Assembly (NCBI GenBank): GCA_051294375.1
Contig: CM119264.1
Location: 1,741,930-1,805,929, forward strand
Reading direction: 5' to 3'
Origin: Paraspadella gotoi
Taxonomy: Eukaryota > Chaetognatha
Length of the DNA: 64,000 bases
Part shown: in pieces, positions 23,481-33,680 of the stretch
How positions within the stretch are numbered: the first letter of the stretch is position 1
Layout of the letters: each line of letters opens with the position of its first letter
Program-made: the position numbers and the translations under genes
Notes under the pieces: model-generated
Database searches by the model: none
What the model saw: only the letters and a program-made list of their open reading frames with translations
Told to the model about the DNA's origin: nothing

Positions 23481-23770
23481 GTATAGGTTTAAAGGGTTAC
23501 GGCTTAGGATGAGAAGTTCATGGGTAAGAGGATTTATCGTTAGGGATTAGGATTAAGTATCAGGTGGAGGGATTTTATCGTTAGGGAATTAGGATTGAAG
23601 TTGCAGGTTAGGGATTATCATTAGGAGTAGATTAAGTTCGATAAGGGGGATTTATGGTTTTGGGAGTTAGGTGTAAGTTCGCTGGCTGTTAGGGGATTTT
23701 ATCATTAGGGATTAGGTTAGTTGCGGCGTAAGGGAATCGTTGCAATGCAATTAAAGTCGGAGGGATTTTT
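23480..23770 (-). repeat. ~38-bp tandem repeat, left-arm copy
   Basis: Irregular units 'ggggatttatcgttaggga' plus 'ttaggattaag', the reverse complement of the better kept array at 30,560-30,850. Many single-base differences occur between units. Confidence 0.7.
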
Positions 23771-23943
23771 CAGGGATTGGTCAAGTTCTGGTGTATGAAG
23801 CATCTTATTTTGGAAGTGGATAGTTTGTTCTAGTTGTTTGTAAATATTAAAAAAGAGTTAAAATTAAGTTAGAGATAAAACAAACACAGAAATGGGGACG
23901 CTCCATCGGAGGAAAAAGAGAGCCCAACGTGCGGCAACCTCAC

Positions 23944-23994
23944 CCGCCCAAAAGAGGCGTCGTGCCCAACTGAGATTCTTGGATCAGTAAAAAT
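23944..23994 (-). pseudogene. Candidate TM2-TM3 linker exon, left-arm copy
   Basis: On the - strand a 51 nt segment follows ggatggag and ends GGGCGG/GTGAGG, matching 30,397-30,446 in the other arm. It lies between the TM2 and TM3 exons in both arms, where a short linker exon is needed. Indels between the arms leave the frame uncertain; one frame reads LIQESQLGTTPLLG, another PRISVG. Confidence 0.3.
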
Positions 23995-25192
23995 CTCCAT
24001 CCTGCTTCCTTTCTCCTCAGTCCATGTCGATACGTGTCGTCCTGCGGCTGTCTGGCTTCCTAGCTGGTCGTCCCGGCGGAGCCCTGAAGGCAGCGAGCGG
24101 CGCGTGGGATGCTCGTTTGCTCCAGCCGAGCGGCGGAACGAAGCATGGTGCCAACGGAAAGAGAAGGGACCTATGCGTTTGTTCCGAAAGGCAAATGGCG
24201 GACAAGAGGTGCGAAAAAAGGAGGGTTCGCCGTAGGTCCACGCATGTGGGTTCTTTGTAGGGGAGCCAGATGTGTCGCTGAAATTTTGGGGTGGGTATGG
24301 GGTATGATGGGGTAAATCTTAAAGTGAGAATCTAGATGTTTGGAGTAAGGCTCTAGGAGTCGGCTGAAGAGCTTACCTATCTGTATGCTTTCTGTGCCGC
24401 GCCTGGCAGCAGGCAATTGAATGGGTCCTTTTCCTGGTGGGAACCGAGGCTTCCGGGGTAAGTTTTTACTTTTGCTTGATCGTTCTGTCCGCCCCCTTGG
24501 GTCCGTGGGCTTCGGAAAAGGTCAACGTGAGCCAGCGCGGTGTGACTATTGTATGGGTCCTATGAGCGCGACAGGTGAAGCTTAGCCGTAATGCCGAAGA
24601 ACGATAAAACAATAGAAAGTTAGCCCCTTTAATTATTTAATAAGACCGTGCTAGTCGATCCTTGCCTCCTTGGGTCAGTTCAGGTTAAGATATTAACATA
24701 CTAATAAGGAAAATGTTAGCTTAAGCTGTTTAATGCGAGACTTGAAGTTATCACGCAGGAAGTTTTATAAGCCACGGGATATTAAATGAATATTTTTGGA
24801 GTCTTATGATCACGGATGTTGTAATTTGGACGGTTGGTGGATGATAGAAATAGACTGAAAATGCTTGTCTCAAGTTGCTTTAGGCAACAAGCTTAACTAC
24901 TGGAGAAAGTATTAGCCTCGCGTGCGAGCTAAGATTTTTTTTTAAGGTTGGAGAAAAGTGAACGGCAATTTAGAATGGAGGGAAAACGGAGAGAGAGGAG
25001 AGAGAGAGAGGTAGATAAGAGAGAATGAAGGAAAATTCATATCGGAATCAATAAAGACGCAACGACACGATATGACGTTTTTTCCAATCCTGACTAGGCC
25101 TGTACGCACATGTCATCCACCATGCCGTGCCTTATCCCAGAAAGTCAGTGGTGTGACCCTTCCTCCCTGTTCAGCGCATTCTCCTTGCTCAC

Positions 25193-25281
25193 TTAACGCT
25201 GTTCAACGGCCAACATAGTGGACTGCCTATGGTGAGAGGACCATAGTAAATGACTGAACCGATCCGTGTTCTGCGCGCTTT
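25193..25281 (-). pseudogene. Cys-loop receptor TM2 exon, left-arm copy (indel-disrupted)
   Basis: Reverse-strand partner of the intact TM2 exon at 29,151-29,221. It has the same acceptor (caccacag) and the same sequence with about ten extra single bases, several of them C, which break the Ser-Gly-Glu-Arg...Thr-Met frame. The length is ~89 nt against 71. The pattern suggests either rapid decay of this arm or an unpolished consensus. Confidence 0.55.
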
Positions 25282-26982
25282 CTGTGGTGAGAAATAGAGT
25301 AAATTCCATATATAACTATACTTTGACACTATCTTTTGTCTCTTCTTCTGTCTCTCTGCTCTTACGTCTGCACTCTCTCATCTCTGCTCAGTCGTTCTTC
25401 TGCTCTCTGTCCTAGTCTCAATCTAGGCGTAGAGGCAAAAATAGCAGAATCTCTCGCACTCAGTGATCCATAATAGTCGTTTGCCTTTTACTGTTCCTTT
25501 AATTCCCAAGGAGTAACTTCAGTTCTTATTCTATTTTTTTTTTAAGGCCGGGAACAAATTTTCTGTTTCTTTTGGAAATATCATCGCGGCGCCCGGGCTT
25601 TAAAATGCTAACATGTAAAGAACATGAGACAAAAACAATAAAACCTGAAACAATGAAAAAGTGTTCATCTACAAGATCAACTCTTTTTAAAGTCGTTTTG
25701 GAAAAACAAAAAATAGAGAGCGTGTTAAAGTTTAGCAACCGCGAGTAGAATCAGCTGGTTTAGCTTTATTTTATATTCAAGTGATATGGACGGTAATTAC
25801 TGAGTTGAGTACGATAGTGATCAAAATTGTATCATATCGGCAACGCCTCTCTTCAGCGTCTGTTTCGTGTGGCAGAGAGGCAATCTTATTTCGACTATTC
25901 GGAAAAAAAGTTACGACCCGCTGAGTGTATGCTAGATTTCACACGAAGTTTGAAGGCAAAGTAGATATTGTCTCTGGATCTGGCCCACATTAGTATTCAT
26001 GGTGTAATCGTTAATGTAATATGTCTAATTAATAACTATAATTATTACAGTGATAATGTATAATTCAATTATATGATATTAAATTCATGTTATGAAATGA
26101 GTAAAATAGAATAAATAGTGGGTCCAGTAAATTGTTCTTATGTTAATCAGGTTAAGTGGAATATAGACAGGTTTATCTTTTGTCAATTTGTAATGACTTA
26201 TTTCCAACCTCTGGAAATGATTCAGCCATTCGGAGTAACTGATTTGTCCAGCTTAATAACACAACGTACGGGTCGCGGTGTACGGCAACACGGGCGGCTG
26301 GTGTACAGTAGGCGTGGCGAGTGGCAGATTGAGTCGGTGTTGGGAGTGTGCCAAGTGTGGGGATGCCGGAATACGTTATGGGCGTGAGGACTCGCAATTT
26401 AATGCAATGCAGTCCTGTCCAATCACGAGTAATTTGGTAGTTTTTTGCTAAGATGGGTACGGACGGACGGACGGACGGACGGACATTGGTTTTTATGCAT
26501 AATTTATCAATAATGTTCTGACATGAGTTTATTAAGTAATGCCGACAAGATTGAGGGGCGGACCCAGGACGGCCCGACAAAGGGAATATACGAGTCGGGA
26601 TATGCTAATAAGCAGATCCGATTAAAATAGGCTTGGAAAATAAATAAGGAATTAAATTCGCCAGAAGGGAAAAGAAGCGTAAAGAATTTATAGAGCAAAA
26701 AAAAAATTGAGAGACGAAATAATTCGGAAACGAAGAGGGTCAATAACATTAGAGGCTGAAACATGTACGGGCACTCCGATAGGACAGGGTGAACAATGCC
26801 AATGAACTAGACGAAGAAACACGAATAAGACGAAAGAACATAAGCTAACGACAAACATTAACGCACGAAAAACCACGAGTGAACAAACGAATGAACCAAA
26901 AGAACGAATGAACGATCTAACGAACAAATGAACAAACACGAACGAAACGAAAGGAAAAGAAAAAAAAATAAAGATCATAAGG

Positions 26983-27653
26983 TGGACTAAAATCGCACCA
27001 ACGTTTCATCAGCGGCCATTGGTGGCCGGAGGCAAGTCATTCGCCTCCCAACCCCAAAAGGTCGGGGTTTTAGCTCGGTGGGTCGCCTAGCAGTTTAGAG
27101 GGACGGGGCGCTTAACCCGCCTCGTAACTCGTTGTTACAGAGCCTGATCCGAAGCTCAGGGACTGCTTATATTGAACGGTTTCTGTCATTAACACACATC
27201 AATAATCACTGTCTCTTCATTGGTGAGCCCGACTTACGAACACAACGCAACAACAACACTTTCAAGGCAACATGACTCAACCCTGGCGAATGCACTTTCC
27301 GCCCACAACACATCAGGCGACAGTGCCTCAACTTGGTGACGAACTTTCCACCAACAACAACAATTCACTGAAGAGACGCAACAGACTTCTACCTATGGGA
27401 GGGGGATGTATGGTGACTAAAATCCACCAACCGTTCATTCAGCGGGCCATTGGTGCCGGAGGCAAGTCATATCGCCTCCGCAAGCCCAAAGATCCGGGGT
27501 TCTAGTCCCGCTGGCCGCCTAGCAGTTTAGAGGGACGGGGCGCTTAACCCGCCTGTAACTTAGGTGTTACCAGCCATGATCCCAAGCTCAGGGACTGCTT
27601 ATATTGAACGGTTTCTGTCATTAACATCATATCAAGTAATCACTGTCTCTTCA
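26983..27653 (+). mobile_element. Miniature LTR retroelement (TRIM-like), tRNA-Trp primed
   Basis: Direct terminal repeats 26,983-27,219 and 27,414-27,653 start TG(G)ACTAAAATC and end CTCTTCA, i.e. TG...CA. Directly after the 5' repeat is TGGTGAGCCCGAC then ..CGAACAC, close to the complement of the tRNA-Trp 3' end. Directly before the 3' repeat is the purine tract gggagggggatg. The interior is only ~190 bp and has no gag/pol, so it must be mobilised in trans. Each LTR holds a tRNA-like module with a B box (ggttctagtcc at about 27,500). The right palindrome arm lacks the insertion. No clear target-site duplication was resolved. Confidence 0.7.
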
Positions 27654-27786
27654 GTCACTACATTAAACTAACTAAACCAACTCAACTAACTTAACTTAAC
27701 TTAACTTAACTTAATGAAAAGAATGAACGTACGAACACGAACGAGCGAACGACACATTGACTATTAAGTTACCTGGAGTAGAATAT

Positions 27787-27899
27787 AATTATAGTAGTGA
27801 TGAGAATGAAAAAGTGTACATGGGATGCACGAGCGCGATCATTAACGGCATGTCCGTTTCGTTTTATGCTGACTGTCAAAGGGTAGGCGTAGTTCGTTA
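27787..27899. other. Palindrome centre (spacer)
   Basis: About 110 bases of unpaired sequence between arms whose inner ends are 'cattgactattaagttacc' (27,752) and its reverse complement (27,916). Nothing recognisable is coded in it. Confidence 0.8.
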
Positions 27900-29150
27900 A
27901 TTTATATTCTACCTCCAGGTAACTTAATAGTCAATGTATCGTTCGTTCGTTCGTTCGTTCGTTCGTTCTTTTATTAAGTTAAGTTAAGTTAAATTAACTT
28001 AGTGAGTTCGTTTAGTTAGTTTAATGTAGTGACTTAATTTTTGTTTCTCTTTTCCTTTTCGTTCGTGTTTGTTCGTTTGTTTGTATTTGTTCGTTAGATC
28101 GTTCATTCGTTCGTGTTTGTTCATTAGTTTGTTCACTCGTGAGTTTGTTCGTTGATTTATGTTTGTTCGTTAGTTTGTTCGTTCTTGTTTGTTTGTTCGT
28201 TCTTAGTTCGTGTTTCTTCGTTAGTTCGTCCGTTTGAACCTCTTTTTATTATTTCCTCTCTCAATTTTTTTTCGCCTCTAATCATTTACCTTCTTTTTCC
28301 TTCTGGCGAATTTAATTCCTTATTTATTTTCAACCTATTTAATCGGATCTGCTTATTAGCAGATCCCGACTCTATAATTTACTTTGTCGGTCCGTTGGTC
28401 CGCCCCCTCAATCATGTCGGGCATTCACTTATATCATGTCAGAACATTGAATTATGATAAATTATGCAAAAAAAAACGATTTCCATCCGTCTGTCTGTCA
28501 AATTAATTAATTAATTAATTAATTACCGATAATGATCGTGGGTAGATCCGACATTGTTTGCTCAAACTACTTACGGGTCGTAATTTTTTCCGAATGAAAT
28601 AGAATTGCCTCTCGAAACGAAAAGACGCGAGGAGCGTTGCCCGATATAATTAATTGATTATCGACTAATTAGTAATTAGTATCATTAAATAAAATAAATG
28701 TATGTTAATGTATGAATATTTTCATATTGAATGGATTTAAATGTGCAAGAAACCAGCTGAATTTTTTTACTCGCGTGTAAATTTTAAAACTATTATTTTT
28801 TTTTTCAAAAACCGATTTTAAAAAGAGTTGACTTGTAGATAACATTTTCATTGTTCATTTTATTTTTGTCTCATGTTTTACATGTTACATTTTAAAGCCG
28901 GGGCCGGAGTTTCAAAAGAAAAATTTCCGCATAAAAAAAATAGAAAAACTGAATTTACTCCTTGGGAATTAAAGAAAGTAAAAGGCAAAGATTTATGGCT
29001 GAGGAGAGATTTGTATTTTTGCCTCACGCCTAGATTGAGACAGAGAGAGAGAGAGAAGAGAGAAGAGAGAGAGAGTGAGATAGAGAGAGAGAGAGAGAGA
29101 CAAAGATAGTGTCAAAGTATTGATATGGAATTTTACTTATTCTCACACAG

Positions 29151-29221
29151 AAAGCGGAGAACGGATCGGTTCAGCTATTACTATGGTTCTCACCATGGCA
29201 GTCACTATGTTGGCCGTGAAG
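29151..29221 (+). CDS. Cys-loop receptor TM2 exon (right arm)
   Basis: A 71 nt exon between ctcacacag and AAG/GTAAGG. After two bases of a split codon it reads SGERIGSAITMVLTMAVTM then LAVK, ending in phase 0. The Ser-Gly-Glu-Arg/Lys-Ile start followed by a Ser/Thr-rich amphipathic helix is the hallmark of the pore-lining TM2 of nicotinic-type, usually cation-selective, receptors; the Glu next to the Arg is the intermediate-ring position. TM3 lies 2 kb downstream in the same orientation. The matching extracellular exons could be those of copy 2 ending at 18,649, 10.5 kb upstream with the left palindrome arm between. The selectivity statement is inference from this motif. Confidence 0.75.
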
Positions 29222-29403
29222 GTAAGGGAGAAAGAGAATGTGAAAGGGGAGGAAGGGTTCACCACTGACTTTCTGGGTAAGGCAGGTGGATGAATGGGTA
29301 AGGCAGTAGGATGAAAAACGTCATTTACTGTTTGAGTTTTATTGATTTTCCGATATGAATTTTCCTTCATTCTCTCTTATTCTCTCTCTCTCTCTCTCTC
29401 TCT

Positions 29404-30369
29404 NNNNNNNNNNNNNNNNNNNNNNNNNNNNNNNNNNNNNNNNNNNNNNNNNNNNNNNNNNNNNNNNNNNNNNNNNNNNNNNNNNNNNNNNNNNNNNNNN
29501 NNNNNNNNNNNNNNNNNNNNNNNNNNNNNNNNNNNNNNNNNNNNNNNNNNNNNNNNNNNNNNNNNNNNNNNNNNNNNNNNNNNNNNNNNNNNNNNNNNNN
29601 NNNNNNNNNNNNNNNNNNNNNNNNNNNNNNNNNNNNNNNNNNNNNNNNNNNNNNNNNNNNNNNNNNNNNNNNNNNNNNNNNNNNNNNNNNNNNNNNNNNN
29701 NNNNNNNNNNNNNNNNNNNNNNNNNNNNNNNNNNNNNNNNNNNNNNNNNNNNNNNNNNNNNNNNNNNNNNNNNNNNNNNNNNNNNNNNNNNNNNNNNNNN
29801 NNNNNNNNNNNNNNNNNNNNNNNNNNNNNNNNNNNNNNNNNNNNNNNNNNNNNNNNNNNNNNNNNNNNNNNNNNNNNNNNNNNNNNNNNNNNNNNNNNNN
29901 NNNNNNNNNNNNNNNNNNNNNNNNNNNNNNNNNNNNNNNNNNNNNNNNNNNNNNNNNNNNNNNNNNNNNNNNNNNNNNNNNNNNNNNNNNNNNNNNNNNN
30001 NNNNNNNNNNNNNNNNNNNNNNNNNNNNNNNNNNNNNNNNNNNNNNNNNNNNNNNNNNNNNNNNNNNNNNNNNNNNNNNNNNNNNNNNNNNNNNNNNNNN
30101 NNNNNNNNNNNNNNNNNNNNNNNNNNNNNNNNNNNNNNNNNNNNNNNNNNNNNNNNNNNNNNNNNNNNNNNNNNNNNNNNNNNNNNNNNNNNNNNNNNNN
30201 NNNNNNNNNNNNNNNNNNNNNNNNNNNNNNNNNNNNNNNNNNNNNNNNNNNNNNNNNNNNNNNNNNNNNNNNNNNNNNNNNNNNNNNNNNNNNNNNNNNN
30301 NNNNNNNNNNNNNNNNNNNNNNNNNNNNNNNNNNNNNNNNNNNNNNNNNNNNNNNNNNNNNNNNNNNNN
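29404..30369. other. Assembly gap (966 N) in the right palindrome arm
   Basis: Starts inside a CT microsatellite. The opposing left-arm segment (about 24,010-24,960) predicts what is missing, including a GC-rich patch at 24,020-24,260 with no recognised product. Open frames spanning the N run are meaningless. Confidence 0.99.
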
Positions 30370-30396
30370 TGGACTCGAGAGAAGGAAGAGGAGGAG

Positions 30397-30446
30397 ATTT
30401 TTTTATGTCCCAAGAATCTCAGTTGGACGACGCGCTCTTTTGGCGG
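30397..30446 (+). CDS. Candidate TM2-TM3 linker exon (right arm)
   Basis: Short segment between gaggag and GGCGG/GTGAGG, conserved with 23,944-23,994 in the opposite arm, lying between the TM2 and TM3 exons. In receptors of this family the linker holds a Leu/Val-Pro...Ser motif; a comparable motif appears only if one or two bases are changed. Low confidence. Confidence 0.3.
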
Positions 30447-30473
30447 GTGAGGTTGCCGCGTGGGCTCTCTTTT

Positions 30474-30560
30474 TCGAGAGCGCCCCATTTCTGTTTGTTT
30501 TATCTCTAATTTAATTTTAATCTTAATATTTAAACTAAATATATTCCTAAAATTATGAAC
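30474..30560 (+). mobile_element. MITE-like end motif
   Basis: Reads cgagagcgccccatttctg and then TTAATTTTAATC filler, the same end and body type as at 16,946. It runs into the 38-bp array, so the tandem array may be an expanded internal part of this element type. Confidence 0.45.
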
Positions 30561-30850
30561 AAATCTTTAACCCTAATCCCTAAAAATAAATCCCTAACCA
30601 GAACTTAATCCTGATCCCTAATGATAAATCCCTTACCTGAACTTAATCCTAATCCCTAATGATAAATCCCTAGCCAGAACTTAATCTAATCCCAAACGAT
30701 AAATCCCTTATCGAACTTAATCCTAATCCCTAATGATAAATCCCTAACCTGAACTTAATCCTAATCCCTAACGATAAATCCCTCACCTGAACTTAATCCT
30801 AATCCCTAACGATAAATCCCTTACCTGAACTTTATCCTAAGCCGTAACCC
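30560..30850 (+). repeat. 38-bp tandem repeat with CCCTAA-like core
   Basis: About seven units of AATCCCTAACGATAAATCCC plus taacctgaacttaatcct. It resembles degenerate telomeric CCCTAA sequence but has a 38-bp period. It is mirrored in the other arm at 23,480-23,770. Confidence 0.85.
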
Positions 30851-30861
30851 TTAAACCTATA

Positions 30862-31080
30862 TTGTGGCGACACATTCACCACCTGACTGAATCCATAAGC
30901 GAAGCCACGGTGGCGTAAGAGCGAGAATTCTTTCTTCCCACCTACCGGTCTTGGGTTCGCGACCCATTGGTGTCAATGCTACTAAGCGGGACGTGACGTC
31001 TACCCCACCTGTAGTGGCCGACTACAGTCAAATCCGAAGTTCTGAAACTAGCAAATTGCAAGCGTGTGGTACTAAATTGC
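30862..31080 (+). mobile_element. tRNA-like repeat (SINE or solo LTR), right-arm copy
   Basis: A tRNA-like head with A-box-like tggcgtaagagcg and B-box gggttcgcgaccc is followed by a core 'acccCacctgtag..gactacagtcaaatccgaagttctg'. That core matches the mini LTR elements at 27,200/27,550 and 38,850/39,310 ('aacccgcctgta...gatccNAAGctc'). It could be a SINE or a solo terminal repeat of the same superfamily. Confidence 0.5.
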
Positions 31081-31210
31081 CTTAATTATTTGGCTAACTG
31101 ACATCTTCTAAAAAAATCCTGAACAAACCAAAACCCCTCGCCACAATCTCCCCCTCATTCCGAATTTCAATCGAAATTCTTTTTTCCCGCCATTCTCCCC
31201 TCTAATCCAG

Positions 31211-31306
31211 AGATTCGCGCGGGGTCTCGACATCGTCTGCTTTTGCCTCAATCTCATCGTCAGTTTCGTCTCCGTTGTCTGGGCCGTCGTTAACATCAAC
31301 TCCCCC
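31211..31306 (+). CDS. Cys-loop receptor TM3 exon (right arm)
   Basis: Preceded by ctcccctctaatccag. The frame reads LDIVCFCLNLIVSFVSVVWA then VVNINSP and reaches CCC/GTGAGG, exactly 32 codons, phase 0. TM3 of Cys-loop receptors is a hydrophobic helix ending in a short polar turn (Asn-x-His/Asn-x-x-Ser-Pro), as here. The frame stays open a little further to a TGA near 31,338, so the 3' boundary is uncertain. The TM3-TM4 loop and TM4 were not recognised downstream. A longer open frame on the opposite strand here is not called. Confidence 0.6.
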
Positions 31307-31339
31307 GTGAGGCCGACTTTTCGACACGGAGCAAGTTGA

Positions 31340-32900
31340 TCCGGGCCGAAGGAGTGGTTAATTGAGTGGTTGACTGGTTGTAACCATAACATGGAAACCT
31401 AGTAGATTTAAATAAATGGAAAAACAAGATCCGGCAAGTTCAAAATGTTTCGCCATGACTCTTATGTGACTTCTTAAGCAATAAGTCGGGCCAGAATTTT
31501 ACATTTTTTACAATATGAAAAAGTCGGCAGTAAAAGTCTTTTGTCTTTTACAACCAAATTGACTTATGATGTTAAATTTTGATGAAATTAATTTTCCTCA
31601 TGCATGGAAGCATTTTAATATTTAATAATATAAAAGAAATGCTTAAAATTTTTTTAAAGAAATTTAAATTATTAAAAATGGATTCTGATAAAGATTAAAA
31701 AGTTAGATAAAGGTTAGTACTACAAATTCCAAAAAACTTTTATGATAAAATTTGATAATTATCATCATCATTTATTAATTAATTAATTAATTTTGTTAAT
31801 TTTCATAAACAAATCAAGTTGTAATAATAACCTTAATCTAACTTTAGAAGCTCTATCAGTCAAAAAAAATTGAATTATTAGATAAATAAAATATTTTTAA
31901 AAAAGAAAGCAATATATGTTTGAATAAATGATATAGATTAAATACTAAAACCTTCATAAAATTATTAAAATATTAAAATAGAAAAATAAAAAATAGTGAA
32001 ACAAGTAATTGCAAATTTTCATAAATCTTAATTTTTTATTTTTATAATGTTTAATAAACACATTATTAATATTTATACCGAACTTTTGTTAAGCAAAGGA
32101 CATAATACTAACAAGCATCTAATAGATTTTCAGTTGTCTTTAAAGAATTTATGAAAACTAACAAGAGTTATATGAAAAAAGCCTTAATATTTTATGATCA
32201 CTTGTCTTAACAACTGTAAAACAAAGCATGTAATAATACCTTATCCCACGTCTGTTTACAAACTAGAATGACTCAGTATTACATTTTATAATTAGATTTA
32301 TAAGCATATAAAACTTGTGAAGTAGAACAGACAATAAATACAGACTGACGAACCGTCCAAAAAAGTAACTTATAGAGTTTCTCCGCGAGTAATCGTAGCA
32401 CAACTTAAAACCTCCAAATAGCATGATAACATGAAAGTAATCATGCTTAAGTACTGAATTATGTTATTTACCTTAGAAATCCTCATACTAAAAAACTGAT
32501 CTAAAAATTATTTTTGTCCATCAAAACTTGAACCATGTACTGTATAAACTGTACTTCAGCTCATCTCTTACTTTCCATCGCTCAAAACCCGTAAGAATAA
32601 CTAACCTAATGGGAAGGATAGTAAATTTTTTGTACAGAGTTTGTATGATCTTTTCATTTATGATTTTTTTTTAACAATTTTCTTAATGAACTTGATTATG
32701 AAGTGTCTTACTCTTTGCTAATTGATTTTCAGGCTTTTTACCCTATTTGTATAAAAAAAATTAAAAGTAAAAAAAATGACTATTTTTGTTTTACAGGAAT
32801 AATTTATTTGTGGAAGACCACGACATAAGGAGTAGGGAGAGAGACACATATATTATAAGCGAGAGAAAACATAGCAAATATGTTCAATACAGGAAAAGAG
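31340..32900. other. AT-rich palindrome interior, no gene seen
   Basis: Pairs with 21,100-22,890. The segment 31,860-32,040 has a third copy at 38,550-38,690. No exon recognised. Confidence 0.5.
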
Positions 32901-32979
32901 ACAATAATGTAACGTGAACAGTTCGAGGGTTGAAACGGTTGTGTCTCTCGTGGCTACGGCCACGACGGAAGAAACCCGT

Positions 32980-33680
32980 TGAAGCCCGGGACGACGAGAC
33001 CAATGACCTGAGGTCTGAGGTCATGTGGTCGTTGAGGGAAAAGAGAGAGAGAGTCGAGGTAACTCGGCCTCATCCCCCCCTTAAGTCGCGTCTCTGGAAA
33101 GAGGCGCGGCTGACCACACTGGCGTCGAATCCATGGTTTGCTAAAAGCTATTTTTGATCCAAAGAGTCGATGTTGACGTACAAAATTGTTCAAGTCCTAA
33201 TCCATGAGCCGAGGGATTAAAGGAGAATGATATCCTCGGCAGTTTCGGCGGCGTCTGCAGCGTCTGCGGCGTTTGCCACGGCGTCGTCGCCGTCCATCAC
33301 GCAGTGGAGTTGCAGCAGGAACTTGAACACATTGCGCTGGCCTTTCCGCAGATGCCTTGTTTTTCGATTCCTTGGAAATTTTTTTTCATATGATTTCATA
33401 CACGTAAGAACGTGCATAGACATTTCGTCTTTGCGTCTAGGAAAACGTCGATATTGACAGAGACGTTGCTCGTTGGTAATACTTTTTTGTTCCGTCGGTT
33501 TTGTCGTGAGATAAACGTGAAGAAGGATAGAAAAAGGGGGTAAAGAAAAGAAAATTTTGATAAAAGAATAATTAAAGTATTGAAGGCCGGGACGACGAGA
33601 CCAATGACCGGAGGTCTGAGGTCATGTGGTCGTTGAGGGAAAAGAGAGAGAGAGAGAGTCGAGGTAACTCGGGCCTCATA
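32980..33680 (+). repeat. Two direct copies of an ~80-bp GC-rich repeat
   Basis: A segment with 'gggacgacgagaccaatgac', 'tcatgtggtcgttgaggga' and a GA tract ending gtcgag/gtaact occurs at about 32,983-33,065 and 33,587-33,668, and inverted in the left arm (20,160-20,250 and 20,915-20,995). The open frame through the first copy (VEARDDETNDLRSEVMW) is possible coding sequence but nothing identifies it. Confidence 0.6.
33217..33423 (-). CDS. Small unrecognised open frame, Ala/Asp-rich C-terminus
   Basis: A 68-codon frame on the - strand whose end reads RNVFKFLLQLHCVMDGDD and then an Ala-Asp-rich stretch ADAADAAETAEDIILL before TAA. Base composition is much more GC-rich than the surroundings. 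A shorter frame at 45,597-45,674 ends similarly (ADANAAAEDT). The counterpart in the left arm is broken. No family was recognised; it could be a last exon or a fortuitous frame. Confidence 0.3.
   Translation of the reverse strand: MSMHVLTCMKSYEKKFPRNRKTRHLRKGQRNVFKFLLQLHCVMDGDDAVANAADAADAAETAEDIILL

Larger units (their letters stand above)
19330..27786 (+). repeat. Left arm of a ~15 kb imperfect palindrome
   Basis: Reads as the reverse complement of 27,900-34,165. Paired landmarks (left/right): 19,752 'aaatggggcgcttggg' with 33,960; 19,890 with 33,790; 20,700 'gaggatatcattctcc' with 33,215; 23,480 with 30,860; 25,260 with 29,165; 25,890 with 28,590; 27,752-27,786 'cattgactattaagttacc' with 27,900-27,935. 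Arms differ by substitutions, many single-base indels, and one large difference: a mini LTR element at 26,983-27,653 present only here. The stretch 24,010-24,950 faces the right-arm gap. The outer limits are approximate. Confidence 0.85.

Noticed and set aside
24017-24260. Overlapping + and - strand frames in a GC-rich patch
   Set aside because: No family is recognisable, the opposing arm is a gap, and the surrounding arm is full of indels; coding status cannot be supported.
27787-27899. Giant transposon with long inverted repeats
   Set aside because: The unpaired centre is only ~110 bp and codes for nothing, so a palindrome (inverted duplication or assembly join) fits better than a transposon body between inverted ends.
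29342-30514. 370-390 codon frames
   Set aside because: Almost entirely N; open only because the gap has no stop codons. The same applies to 50,213-50,824 and 52,756-53,160.
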